A stretch of DNA of 64,000 nucleotides, taken from Meghimatium bilineatum (lineage: Eukaryota > Mollusca > Gastropoda > Stylommatophora > Philomycidae). The stretch is taken from contig CM067317.1 of NCBI GenBank assembly GCA_034231615.1, forward strand, positions 50,054,282 to 50,118,281, in the 5' to 3' direction. This document shows, piece after piece, positions 11,301-25,887 of the stretch. Every line of letters begins with the position of its first letter. Positions within the stretch are counted from its first letter, which is position 1. The position numbers and the translations under genes are program-made. A model generated the notes under the pieces. The model had not been told where the DNA came from, made no database searches, and saw only the letters and a list, made by a program, of their open reading frames with translations.

Positions 11301-14300
11301 AAAATTAAGAAACATCCCCTGGGGCTTTAATTATTTTCTGGAAAATTTGCGTTATTGATAATGGTGTTTTGAAAACGTAATAACTTTTTTGTTTTAAAAG
11401 ATATCAAAATAATTTTTGCATATCTAAATAAAGGAGTGAATAATGAATATAATCATGTTTTTGTTGTTGTATGTATGATATGACAGTTGTGAGCAAGTTG
11501 TGAAGTTGAAAATTCGGAAAAAAATCGCAAAACAACATTTTTAATCGCACATATAACTTCTTGATGACCCTAATACTTCAGCAATGTGTGGAAACATTGA
11601 TTAAATACCTACACTTATTGTATATATATTGTTTTATATCAAAACTAATATAATATGAACTAAAAAAAAACTAATAAAACGTGAAGAAATCGCATATAAC
11701 GTCCGTCCGGTCAACACTAGGTCTAGCCTGACACACATTGTAATTATTGTCTATGCACACACGTGGCACCCCTGATACATATTATTTTTGTGTTTCTGAA
11801 TGACTACACAAACATTCTTATCAAATAACAACATATTAAACACAAAAAACAACAATTAAAACATGTAGTCACGATCACTTAGCCATGCCACGTGGTACTC
11901 ATTTTGATAGTAAAATACGGCCCGAAAATGGCCAACGTCACTCTAGAAATTCGTTGACAAAACAAGCCAGCTTTCTCTCTTCTTGCAATCGTAATGTGTA
12001 AAGGAATTTGACCTTTAAACTGTGACGTATTCCTAGTTTCGTTTGGCGGGTTTTATACGTCACAGGATCATTACTTCGTGAAGTTCCGTACTCTGGAATT
12101 GGGCCATATCGTATGTAGCCGATTTGCGCCAATAGGTACAATGGGGTATACACTCATTGGCGCAAATCGGCACCTATAGAGGCCTAAAGATTAATACACC
12201 CAATGGTATCATCAGTACAATGTGGATGGTCTGCATTTGAACCACCACCAAGTTCTATGAGTTTGGTTTTTGAGGTGAGATACTGTCAACTCTGCTACCT
12301 TGCTGATTGTTGTTGAGGAAGGCCTTAAATGTGAATTTTGCAGTGTTATCTACACACTCATTTGTAAGTGTTTAGACATAATTTAATAGAAAAATAGTTT
12401 TGTATATTTTTGACACACAGCCACAGATGTCGCCCATGAGTTATGGAGGAGCAAAGAATAGCAACACTGTTTACCTTCCATGCATGTTTCACAAGGTGAC
12501 TAAAGAGCTTGTGGGTTGGAGGTGGCTATCCCATCCCATATAGGGTAAAAGTGATCCAGAAGCCTTGCTGAAGTTGGATGTGTCAGGCAGAAAGGCACAA
12601 ATATCGCAGCTAACCTGTACATCATAACATAGCACATTCTGTTCTCGAGACTACATCTTGATAAGCTTCATGAGTTTGAGAACGAACGCAGAAGAAGATG
12701 GTAGATATGAAACAGAAGTTAAAAGCAGAATAAGAATAGCTATAAGTACTTTCAATAACATGAGGAAATTACTAACATCCAACAGTACTCAGTCACAGCT
12801 TTCTCTAGTTTATTAGGGCTTTATAAAAGCTTACACCAGTTAGCTGATCTTTGATTGATCTATGCTTCTCATTTATGAGGGACATAAACTATATGCAAAG
12901 TGATCAAAGAAAAAAATCAGGTGGTATCTTAGTGTAACTACAGTACTACACAGTAAGCAATAAGATATCACCTGGCTAACCCTGATAGGTACTACCTGGT
13001 GAACACTAAAGTACTACACAGTAAACATTAAGATATCATATGCGAATACTAAATTACTACACGGTAAGCACTAAGAACACCTATGGTATCACCTGTGAAT
13101 ACTAAAGTACCACCTGGCTAACCTTGATAGATATCACCTGGTAACACTAAAGTACTACCTGTGAACACTTAAGTACTACTTGGTGTGAACACTGATAGGT
13201 ATCACCTGTAGAGAACCTAAAGATAACACCTGGTGAACACAAAAAAGGTACAATATGGTGAACAATTAAAATAAGATACCATCTACCCCCTTCTAAAAAG
13301 AGCTATCAACTAACAACACCAAAAAGAAATTCACATACATATTTGAATATCTAATACCGTGGTTCTCAACCTTTTTTCTGCTCGAGGTCCCCCCATTTGG
13401 AACCAATTTTTCCCCATGGCTCTCTGCGATCTTAAAAAAAAAACACCAAGAATAAAAGCTTGTCAGCTTTCTTCAGGTTTATTATTATTATTATGTCTCA
13501 ATATATATAGCTCACCTAGTTATTTTTCTGTGGCCTCACAAGATGGTCCATGACCAATCCCTCCTACAAATATTTCTATTTTTTGTGTGCCCCCCAACAT
13601 AGACTCATTGGAGGGTGGATATAAGCTAACATTGAGAACCACTGTGCTAAGATTTGATATGACCAAGAAGCTGACAGGCACTCACCAACAGCTTTGCTTT
13701 TAATGACCTGGTTTTCCCATCTCTGACCAATATCAAAGTCATCATCTTCATCTGAGGAATGACTTGAAGCCAGCTCTAAACTGTGTCTATCAATGCTAGC
13801 ATCACTATCTGAGTCAGAATCATTTCCATCCTTATCTATCCCACCTGGTTCTGAAAGAAGATCAGTTTTCATGTCAACTTTACACCAACTAACAACATAA
13901 AACAAAATCCACATACATATTTGAATATTCATTATGTCAACTGTCCATTTATTATCAATATTCAGATTTTTTAAACAGGCTGCCCAGAATGATGTAACAT
14001 AATTTCTGTTAATAAACTTCCCTTGATTGTTGTGACATATTTCTATTAAACTTTAATAAAATATAGTGATATAATTTGTTAACAAACTTTTCTTGAGTGC
14101 TGTGACATAATTTAAGGTAACAAACTATCACAGATTAACCTGTTTAACTAATTTTGCATTACAATTTGTTCGTTTAGTTACTGTGGCCCCCTCCACTTTG
14201 TCGGACAACCTCCGACCATTTGGTTATTTATACAGCCAAACAATACACTGATAAAAAAAATGAATGTCAAATCTATTTTATATTAGCCTACCTTCTTTAA

Positions 14301-17300
14301 TATTTTCCGTAAACGCTGATTCAAAACCATAAGGTATACTTGCGACCGCATAGTTGGTGGAAGTAGAGCTGATAGTACTTTGCAGGTATTTGTTTCCCTT
14401 GCCTGGGCCACTACTTTTGCTTGATTGAGAAGTTGTGGATGTGGTGGAGATGCCAATACTGCTGACTTTTACTCCTCTCTCACTGGTAGAGTCATGATGA
14501 TATGCAAGTGCGGATCGCTAATCAAATGATAAGATAAATATAGTCTTGTTAGGTCTCTACACTGAAGCTTATTTGTTTGAAAAAAATATTACTTCTTCTT
14601 TCGTTCACTTGAAACATGTCTATATCTGTAATTCTGTCTCCTTAATAAAATTCACTAAAAATATTACTCAATAGCATTGGTTTTGAAATAATCATATAAC
14701 AGAGAAAGTAATATTCATCATCAAGTGCCGTCTCCACAACTAAGGTTGGCTGCAACAGACCTCCAACAGTCTCTTGTTTTGGTAGTGCACTACGCTAGAC
14801 TGCAACCTGTCCATCTTGTGATGTTACTCTCTCACTTGTCTACCTCTTGTTTTCCTCCCTGTGACTTTACCTGTAAGTAAGGTCTTCAACAAGGTCTTTT
14901 AATGTGTCCAAAATATTTTATTTGCTTGATCTTTATTTCTTTTAATATTGTGGCAGTATCCCTATTCTTTGCTCCCTCTTCGTACCTCGGCAACACACAA
15001 ATGAAAGTACTTTTTACTTTATACAAAAATTTGGCTGAAGTTTAGGGCCAAAAACATGATTGCTGGATAGTGACTAAGAATATCCAAACTCCTAAATTGT
15101 GTACAAAAAACAACTGAAAACATAATGAAGCAAGTTTGAATTCACAAAAATATGGCTCCAAGAGACAGATCTGAAGGTAAAGCTGTGGGACAACTGTGAG
15201 GACCCCCTGCTGATGACTGAATTCATGGAGGTTGTCCACCTTCCTGTATAGACTTATGAGCATAGGAAACTGATTGCAGAAGAACTCATTAAAGTAAAAT
15301 TAAAAGCTGCAATTGAAATAACTGTATTTAGATATCAAATCACCCATGTGTTGCAGGGACTAGAAATGGGATCAAAAATAGTGACACTGTTACTTGTCAT
15401 TCACGTTTTAAGAGGTGACTAAGGAAGTTTTGGGGGTGGGCTGGATGTTCCATCTCATAGAGGGTTACAGTGATCAAGAAGCCATGCTGAAGTAGGATGT
15501 GTCAGGTTGAAAGGCGCAGATATCACATTCAAGCTGTAAGCCATGACACAACACATTTCGGTTACTGGACTACATCCTGTTAATCTGCAGGAGTTTGAGA
15601 GCGCACGCAAAATAAGATAATAAGTTTCATTCATTTTTTATGTTTGGTTGTTTTTAGTAGACAGAAACTGCAATAGAAACAGTTGTAGCACATGACTTTT
15701 GTGTCCAGATAATTTTTTTCATTCACTCGATATACTATCTCCTAAGTAAGTGAACTCCTTTACCTGTTTAAAATGTTTATCATCGATGGAGATAATGATA
15801 TGCCTTTCTTTCTTCACATGACTTTTGTGTCCAGATTTGTAATGTTTTCATCAATTTATTCTATACATACATATACATATATATGGTGAGAAAAAGTAAC
15901 TTTTCCGGAATGTGTGCCTACCAGTGCTGATAGCTTTTACATAATTGCCTGGACATAATTTTTTAGTAGTTTGTGATGTCACTCTGTCGATACATTTCTG
16001 TTAATGAAATGGTTGCCGTATCGATACCATCGAATGATAAGGAAGCAACCAGCTTCTCTCTCCCTTGAGGGTAATGTACTATGCAAATGTTGTCTCATCA
16101 TGTGATAAAACCCAAATTTTGCAAATTTTTAATGTTATGCGCACAACCATGCAATTTCTGTTATAGTTTGTGCATCTTTCGTGTCGTCACAGAAATCTTA
16201 CGTCATTAGCAGACGACTGAGTGCTAAACTAACATGGCTAAATGTAATTGCAGATTTCTGCTTACTGAGCTTGCTAGCTATAGAGAAAGATGCTGTACAT
16301 TTGTTATAGACTCAAGGACAGCTACATCAAGAAAAGATAATCAGTCTCACCCAATGATCTTACATTACTATAATGATGTATGCATCATTGGAAATGAAAT
16401 AGAAGTCGACATCACCAGCACACGCATGTAAAGATTGGCACTAAATATCTAACAACAATCCTAACACACACCATGCCCCCCAATCAACTAAACACCCCCT
16501 TCCCCCCCAAAAAAAACACTAAAAATTGAGCACTAGTCCTAACCAACTCCCCCTCCCTCCATGACACAGTTCCCCAACAACTAACTAACCCTCCTCTCCA
16601 TTCCCCAAAAACTAAAATACACCGTTTCCCCTTCGAGCTACATTCATCAATACATTCATCAACTGTGCTCAAATAAAGTTAAATAGACACAATAAACAGT
16701 GTTTTTGTTAACACTACTTAAGAAGATACAGATGTATAGAGTGTAGGAGGGGGGGGTGGGGGGGGGTGTGCTAGGATTAGAGTTACATCTAACCTTACCC
16801 ATAAAACCCTTCCTGCTTAATTCTAGGATCATCTCTCCTCTATGAGCATTTGTGCCATTAAATTGTGGCATAATCATAGTTTCTTTCTGAATTTTAGGTA
16901 CAGATGTATAGAGTTTAGGAGGTGCTTGGGTTAGAATGAGATCTAGGCCTACCCCTAATATTCCCCCCCCCCCCAATCTAGGATCAAAACTTCTACTATG
17001 ATGTGCATTCATGACATTAAATTGTGAGATAATTTAATTTCCACTATCATTAGCCATTTTGTTTTCTCTGGCGACATGGTCTGCTAATGACTTAATTTTA
17101 TTGCCTGCATGTGAATAATGCGCACAATGTCATACTGGGAATGAACTTGTGCATAATATCTAACTCTGATCACATTCTGTAAACAGGTGAAATATGTGGT
17201 AGCCACGCATTCTGAGAAAGTTCCATAAAGAGAAAAAGAATTAAAGTGCAAGTGAAAACCTGTAAAATTAACAAACAAAATACTATTTTACCGAATGTAC

Positions 17301-20300
17301 AGAACTTCTTGTCCCAGCTAAATTGTCATCAAATTCCACTTTCTTTCCTTTTAACCTGTAGTAGAATCTCTTGATACACCAGCGAACCTATCAGTAAAAG
17401 TTAAGTTAGATAATTTATTCTGTAAAAGTTACTAAAACTACACTTTTAGTATAGGCCTACTAATAAATTCCTGAAAGATAGGAGAAAGTGGTTATAGAAC
17501 TTTCATAAGCAAGTGGTTATATTAATGGTATAGGCTTAAAGAGCTGGTGGTTATAGACAGGTGGTTAAAGTACTAATATACCTGGTATATATGCGAGTGG
17601 TTAAAGAGTTGGTGAGGTCAATGGTTTAAACGCGTGAAGAGTTATATAACAACAATACCACAGTATTTCTATGCTCAGTCTGCGCACAGTCTCACATGTC
17701 TGGGACACACTAGGAGGATGAAAGATGGCAGAATACTTAAGGATATAGCTCTACTTCAGAAGGATATACCTCTATTTTAATACGGAATCATGGGAACACG
17801 ATGCCATAGTTTGTGTTGCATGGAGAGAAAATATCAGTAATGGTATAAAGACAAAGGAGAAAGTGATAGCATTTAGTTAAGGGCTGCACAGCTAAGAAGA
17901 CACACAACAGCACACAGTGGTACAAATGAGCCTGTGATTCTTTGATCATACTGTGGCTCAAATTAGTCTTGTAAGTCACATCCATCATTGCAATGGAATG
18001 TCGATTATATTTCCTATAGCATAACAATAAAAACAATCATCTGAAAAGCCAGAAAGGTGCATACTAAATAAGAATTATAGAGATGGTGTAGTAACACTGA
18101 CAATATAGAAGTGGTAGTGTAACACAGTCAGATGGTTAAGGTAGTAATGAAGTCAAGTGGTTAAAGAAGTGATATAAGTCAGATGGTTAAGAAGGAAGTA
18201 ATGAAGTCAGGTAGTTAAGGATGTAATCTGGTGTTTAAGGAAAGGATGAAGTAAGGTGGTTACAGTGCTGGTATAGACAATACAGAGATACATGTTGAAT
18301 AAAATTTAGTGCCAGGAAACAACTCGATGCACTGGAAATGAAAGGGCTGAGGTAACAAGGAAAAAATAGAGATAAATGGCAATAAGTATAAGTGTTACCC
18401 TACATTTTATAAAGAAAACATACTAGCAATGAGACAGACCAACATAGAATGAGACTACATTTATAAAGAAAACATAATGGCAAAGAGACAGACCAACATA
18501 CAATGAGACTACATTTATAAAGAAAACATAATGGCAAAGAGACAGACCAACATACAATGATACTGCAATGATTTATGTAGTCTTCTATAAACTAACACAA
18601 ATGAAAATACAAATATGACAAAGAATAACAAATAATACAAGCATATGAAGTTACATGAAATGAACACACAGCAAATAATGAAAATGTAAAATTAAAAACA
18701 ATAATATAATTAATGATAATTATATCAGTCTGCTGAACATTTCTGAACTCAATATGCTAGATATAAAATGGTGGATATTTCATTGGGTCTATTGTCTGTC
18801 CCCCAAGTCAACAATGGCTGATAGTATTCATACTTGCCATTAAGCGTAAGGGTGGGAGCTTCAGCTGTCATTTCAAGGCCAGATAAGTTGCATGGTTGCA
18901 TTAAACATCATATCATCATTTTATTAGTGCTCTGAACTTCTCCTCAAGATAACCCTCAGTTTGCAGCGACTGACTACCAACTCCATGTTGATTTACTAGC
19001 CTTCCCTGATTACCTGCTTAGTACACTTGTTTAGTCATCCCCGCATGACATGATGCCCATGAAATATATTTAAAGTCACTGATTCGCACTGAGGATTTAT
19101 TAATAACGAAAAATCAATAGCAAACGGGATTTTAACCAGGTCCGTTCAAATATAAACTAAAGGTAAGATGACACCAATGCGCATCACAACAAGATGGATA
19201 ATGTGTTGATTCAAGTTATGACGCAAGTTGGTGCCATCTGAGCCGACCGGTTCAAATCATGCTTTCTGCATGATTTTTGTTATCCTAAGGGAATTCAGAA
19301 CATCAGCTCGGTCAATTAATTGTCTGAGCTCGCGTTCGCACCAGTGATATTACTCCACCAAATGTATGAGTTGGAGGATTCTCAAAGTATTTAGCACTTC
19401 TTAGAGTTGGTGTCTCCTGGGTATGAAATAAAGCAATGGAAAAGCCCTCTTTATTGCACAATATGGTGCAAGAGCTCTATTGCGCTTAATTTCTGGGAAT
19501 CAAAATAAACAAACTCCAATAATTGTTCTGTTTAGGACTGCTGATTTAAAAAAGGGCTCAAAATGTGTAAAGGATTTGCTTCATTGCACTTCATTATCCC
19601 ATATATACACCATTCCTCTCAACCAAGCAGTAAGCCACCTACAGAGAGTGCCATTCATAGTATATAACTTTGCAACTTCAAGTGATAATCCCCAGGGATC
19701 TTAGAAAAATCCACTTTATAAGCAAGACACCATGAACAGGATTCAAACCCGTGATCTCTTGGAAGATTACTACCTTTCATCTGTGGGGTGGGGGGGGGGT
19801 GTCTGGTTGGTCAATTGACCGACAGCTAGGAACATTATTGACTTGGTACAAGTAACAAGCAATGATAATTGACAGGTCATACCTTTTTGTTGAAAATGAT
19901 GTATGCTAAGAAGATGAAAATTCCCTCTATAAAAATTAGGACAGCATGGATATAATGCAGGGCCAGTATCCCAAAGTTGACGGACAGAAGGCCTAGAACC
20001 CAGGTGGCACTCAGGAGTGACAAGAGAAAGATAGCAGCAACAAGTCCAAACCTGTGGAACATATGGTTATTTTGTAAAAATAAATATACCACATTGCAAA
20101 TATCTATCTCATACAAAAACAAATCATTTGTCAATTATTGTTATTCAGAGACACAGCTAAAATTAATTAGAAGGCAGTAGATTGAATTTGAACAAGGTTA
20201 GTTCAGCTGGCTCTTGTTTGCCTCAAAACTTTAGTCAACACGTTCTCTGAATTCGCTCACAATGCATCTCTAAAAAAATATGTTATTTTAGTCAAATATC

Positions 20301-23300
20301 CAACGTGTATATTCTCAAGTTGTATGTTACTACAAATATGGACCGGTTGATCGACACACAGACAAAAACATACATATTGCAAAGGTATGTACATTCCCAT
20401 AAGACCAGAAATATTTAACACAAGTACATGCCATCATGTCTCAGTACTGCAAGTGCCTTTGGCCTGCTTGTAAACATAAATAACACATAAACAAGGTTGC
20501 TTCAGATGTAGCATGGGTAAATAAGTAATATAAATAGGAAACATTGAGGAGTTACCATTCTGAACTCTTAAATTCATAGCTCCAAGTATCAGAAATAAAG
20601 TACTTGTAAATTCTTCTTCTTCAGTTTTCATTCTCAAACTCCCGCTGGATCGCTCTTGTAGCAGGACAATGGTCCTACTAGATTTCCAGAAGGATGTAGT
20701 CCAGAGAATGGAAATGTGTTGTACTGCCGTTTTATTTGGTCCAATGGCCCAACAAATCCATCTTTGGTGGAGTACCGTTAAATTCTGAATATAAACCCAT
20801 CCGATTGTAGGCCGATAACCTAACTATGGTTAGATGGTTTATGAGGTGGCGAGACTTTGGGGAACAAAGTTTTTCCTGAATGAATTGTCTGTGTTGGGTG
20901 TCTGGGCGTTATGACGCGGAACAGCCCTAGTGAATAGTAATTACTACGTAACTATTATGTCACCGGCTTCTGACAGTGACGTTTAAGTGGGAAATGATGA
21001 AAGGCAAGACAGCGAGATCACGTTTGTTTTTATAAGATACAGAAGAGTTTGAACTTTGTTCCTGGTTATGTTTACCGTGTGGGGAGAATACGGTAATAAA
21101 ATAAACATAACAGAGGATTGTGAAATTGATCTCGTCTTCCACTAAATGTACAGTGGTTGGGGGAGGGAATCAATTACAGCGCAATTTTACTACAAAATGC
21201 CTATGATGTGTTGTGATTTGGAACCTCGTTTCAAATCTTCTATAAAGAAAGATTGCATTTAGTCACTTATCTGAATGGCATCACATAATGTGAGGGAAAC
21301 TTGGATTGGTTGAGCCGATTGAAATGGGTAGGGCCAGTAGGCCATCTGCGGCCTCAGTGGGCTGGACTAATTAATATAATATAAGGCTGACTTAGCTAGC
21401 CAAGAATACTGCACAAGTAGTTTAGCTTCCAGTTCATACATTTTTATTGTCATTGATTTTATTCGTGTTTTATAAGAAGGATGCCTGGACAGAAACGAAC
21501 ATCGTATACTGCTGGTTTTAAGTTGGATGTTATCGCTTTTGCGGAGAAGTCCAACAATTCCATGGCTTCCCGCCACTTCATTGTGAATGAAAAGCAAGTG
21601 CGAGAATGGAGGAAAAAAAAGGAAGAATTGTCTTTGATGCCAAGATCAAAGAGAGCATCACGTGGCCGTACAGCTTCATTCCCTGCGCTGGAGAAGAAAT
21701 TATCAGAATGGATAATGGAGTCTAGACAGAACAGATTAATTATAACCCGCACCAATATTCGAATCAGGGCGCTCTCGATATTGAAAGATCCTGCATTCCA
21801 GAATAACAAATCTGAGGACTTCGTTGCGTCAATGGGATGGTGCAATCGCTTTATGAACAGACATCACTTGTGTCTACGAACACGCACTAAGCTGGCGCAA
21901 AAGTTGCTGAAGGAGCTAGAAACAAAAATTGATTTGTTTCAACGTTTCACTATCAACCTGAGGAAGAGATTTAACTACGATCTATCTCAAATAGGAAACA
22001 TGGACGAGACACCTGTCTGCTTTGATATGCCTTCTAATCGCACCGTTGAATGCAAAGGTGCGAAGACAGTTTTTGTAAAGACAACTGGGCATGAAAAAAC
22101 TCGATTCACTGTTGTGTTAGCTTGCATGGCAGATGGGTCACGTTTGCCCCCCGTGATTATATTTAAACGCAAGACTCTGCCTAAGGGTATTAAATTCCCA
22201 AGTGGCGTATTTGTGCGTGCTCACACGAAAGGTTGGATGGATGAAAGTGGTACTCTGGAATGGCTGGATAAAGTGTGGGGGCAGAGGAAGGGGGCCGCTT
22301 TAAAAAAACCATCCATGCTAGTCTGGGATTCATTTAGGGCGCATCTCACAGAGAAAGTGGTACAACGATGCCGTGAGATGGGGTTGTCTGTTTCCGTCAT
22401 TCCTGGGGGACTTACATCCCTCTTACAGCCACTAGATGTCTGCCTGAACAAACCATTCAAGGACAGACTCCGAGCAAAATGGAATGACTGGATGGCATCA
22501 TCTGATTTAGCAGTGACGAAGGGTGGTAACATTAAAAAAGTTGACATCACCACAATCGTTACGTGGGTCAAAGAATCGTGGTCTGATATTTCATCCGAAA
22601 TGATCATCAGATCTTTCAAAAAGTGTTCAATAAGTAACGCAATGGATGGAAGTGAGGACGACGCTATCTTTGAGGACGATGCCGACGACGACAATGTACC
22701 AGAGACTGACGATATCCACCCTGATGTTTCCATGACAGATGATGACATTCATGAGTTATTTCAGACTTCAGACAGTGATTCGGACTTCGAAGGATTTCAA
22801 TGACTGTTTCGACTGGCACCGGTAAGTTTTTCCTAAATTTTATCGATATTTGATGTTATTCTGTGTTCTGTTTTTGTGTCTACACTACAGATAATTGTGT
22901 TTAAACATTTTTCTGTACGCAAGCCAAACCTCCTATAATTTAGTCTGTTACTATCAAACACTACCCAGTAAGGCTAGACTATAAACGCCAGTTACCGTTA
23001 TATAGATGTCATTTGTTATCACAGACATTATATGCACCCGGTAACTACCGGTACCTACACTTTACTGTAGTTAATAAATAACATCAGATACTGGTATACT
23101 TTTCTGACCAATTTCGATGATCAATTGAAACCTTTATGATAGAAATATATGTACTATAAACGGTAAAAAAAAACCGGTAATACCCATTGCTAAAAATAGC
23201 ATTTCCGGGAAATTTTGCTAAAAAAATGGCGGCGTGTTGGAAATAACGATATAGACCTAGTAAGTGAGTTTTTATCAAGAAATATCGGAGATTTCGAAGG

Positions 23301-25798
23301 AAATATTGTATGATATATAGAAATTAATGTAATTAGAGGCCTAGCATTATGGTAAGTACGCTCTAGATTGCTGGTGAGCCCTAGTCATTTTATCCTGGCT
23401 TAATATATCGGGACATGTGACTGTAATTTTTTTAAAAGTGTTTTTCTCCATTTTTACTGTGATTTGGACGTAATTTTTTTTTTAAATTTGATGTTACTCG
23501 ATTATAAGACGAAGAGTATGAAGACATCTCTGTTTATTGTCCAAAAATTCTCGGGTTATACACAGAATTTAACGGTACTTGTAAATACAGCTAACATTTT
23601 GTAAGTTAAGCATAAGTTTTTGAATGAAATGCTATTGAAAATGACATGTTAGACACTATTTAATATCACCTACTGTTATTTACGAAGCACAGATGGTTAT
23701 GAAGTAATGTTGGATATAAAACACTGTTAACATTTAGCATGCCATTGTTGAGTGCACTCAATAATGGATTCCATTACAAATGGCTGTTGTCGAGTTTACT
23801 CAACCATTACTATGTGTTCATTCAGCAACATGAAAATCACATGATCATTTATGTCATGTGACCGTAATCAGCGAATCATAGTTAGAAGCAGTATTCTACT
23901 TTCTATTCCACCAGCGACATACACCACCAAGATGCAATATAATAGTTAACGACACAAAATTAACAAGTTGAAAAAGTTAAATATCTTGGCACCCTTTAAC
24001 ATCAGAAGGTAGATGCTCAAGTGAGATAAAGAGCCGAACAGCACAAGCCAAACCAGCATTCTAAAAAATGAGAACCATTTTGTGCAATGGAAGACTATCA
24101 ATGCAGACCCAAATTCGAGTACTGAGATGTTATATTGAACCGATTATTTCTAATGGATGTGAAACATGTAAACAGTAAAATTCATCGCGAATTAGAGGAT
24201 GCAGAGATGTGGTTTCTGAGAAGGATGATGAAAATACTATGGACAGCAAAGAAAGCTAATGCAGAGATTCTCATTCATACTGGCGTAAAAAGATCAATAT
24301 CAAACATTAGGGGCAGACAGTCAAGATTTATAGGGCATGTGATGAGAAGAACACTTAATAACCCCTGGAAAGATCAAGGGAAAATGATATAGGGGTCGAA
24401 AAAGAGAAAAGTTGCTAGATGGACTAATATTGTGGCACAGTAGAAGTTCACCAACCAAGATTATTGACAACACAACAGACAGAGAGTTGTGGAAAAACAT
24501 GACCGCCTACGGCATTTGGCTTGGCACTTGATTGATTGATTGATAGTGTTTGGAAAATAAATGTATATTGGACAAGAAATTTTAAACATCTAGAGATATC
24601 TGTCCCGATCAGAATGAACCGTGTTATAATGGCCATCAATATGTATAATTGATGTAAAATTTGATGACAAAGAATTCTTGGGAATTACATTTGTTTTCAA
24701 GTAGATATTTGACTTCGTTATGAAATGACATGGAACAAGTATGGACCTGTATTGATGTGGACTACAGACAACACTGGGTCTAGAGAACAATGTTTTTGAC
24801 ATGGTAAGTTAAATCTACATGTTTTATTTATTTTCACAGTAATATTATGCTAACCAAAATGTTAGTTTAGTTATTAAACAACATTAAATACAATAGACTT
24901 AGGTGTGTAAAAGTGTGTTATCATGGTTACCACATCAGACAAATAAGGTAAGAAATTAAAAAAAAAAAGTTTCTATTTAAAAAATATTTTACCCCTTTCT
25001 CATCTTTACAACAATCTCACACCTCTCACACACATGCACAAGCAAAACTTAAACCAATATATGCATATATCTCTTAAAAACAAAAAAAGGTATTGCCTTT
25101 TCCAAACATCCACAAAAATAATGTGATTTATCAAAAAATAATCCGGTGATAGGGAGAAAATTGTATTATTTTTAATCTGGCGTAATAAAGATAAGACACT
25201 TAGATGTTAAAACACAAACCTGACAGTCCCGACATCAGAAACTGGCATCTTTTCTGCACAACTTGTTTTCGCGGCCAAAAGAAAAGTGAATACATTTATC
25301 TGAAAGTACATATAATTATTGTTATTCTTTATTAGTATAAGATGGACAGTAATGTGTGAACTGTATTTTATTTCAATCAAATTATTTTCTGCATTGAATC
25401 AATCAAGTGCCACTAAAGAGTGCATGGGCTATAATACTTAACCACAAATCTCTGTCACTTGTCAAAAAGTTCATTTGTGACATTCTCCCATGCCACAGTG
25501 ACAACCCATCCAGCAACTTCTTTCTTTGTCTTCTCCTTGTGATAAATTCCACTGATTGCTAAGTGTTCCAATTTTGCTATTCTCAACACATGATTTATAA
25601 ATTTTGACTGTCTGCCTCCAACTTTTCTGCAACTTTATTCTATAATGCATTTATTTTTATCTATCACTATCCAGCAATAAATACCAAGAAATCCAATCCT
25701 ATATAGGGTCAAACTGACTCCAGAAGCCATGCGGAAGTCGGATGTGTCAAGTCGAAAGGGGCAGATATATAAACAATGACATAACGCATTGGTCTCAG

Positions 25799-25887
<89 letters not shown>

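Larger units (their letters stand above)
9989..13685. other. CELSR intron rich in mobile DNA
   Basis: Holds a LINE fragment (10128-10740), a TTAA element (11282-12190), a SINE-like repeat (12447-12705), a tandem repeat (12925-13270) and a hAT MITE (13357-13644). 10741-11277 has a short TA-rich tract and nothing else seen. Confidence 0.6.
14518..17291. other. CELSR intron
   Basis: Contains the tiny LINE tail (14594-14656), a LINE fragment (14700-14960), a SINE-like copy (15385-15625) and a duplicated region (16725-17040). 15626-16202 and 17092-17291 show nothing recognisable. Confidence 0.6.
17388..19882. other. CELSR intron with tandem repeats
   Basis: Holds a GTGGTTA-type repeat (about 17470-18265), a 54 bp repeat (18400-18565) and a SINE relic (19610-19790). 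18566-19609 shows no recognisable feature. Confidence 0.6.
20052..25219. other. CELSR intron hosting the pogo-like transposon
   Basis: Contains a SINE variant (20630-20772), the pogo-like element (20775-23575) and a LINE fragment (23940-24555). 20052-20629, 23576-23939 and 24556-25219 show nothing recognisable. Confidence 0.6.

Noticed and set aside
22221..22748. 175-residue minus open frame
   Set aside because: Antisense shadow of the pogo-like transposase.
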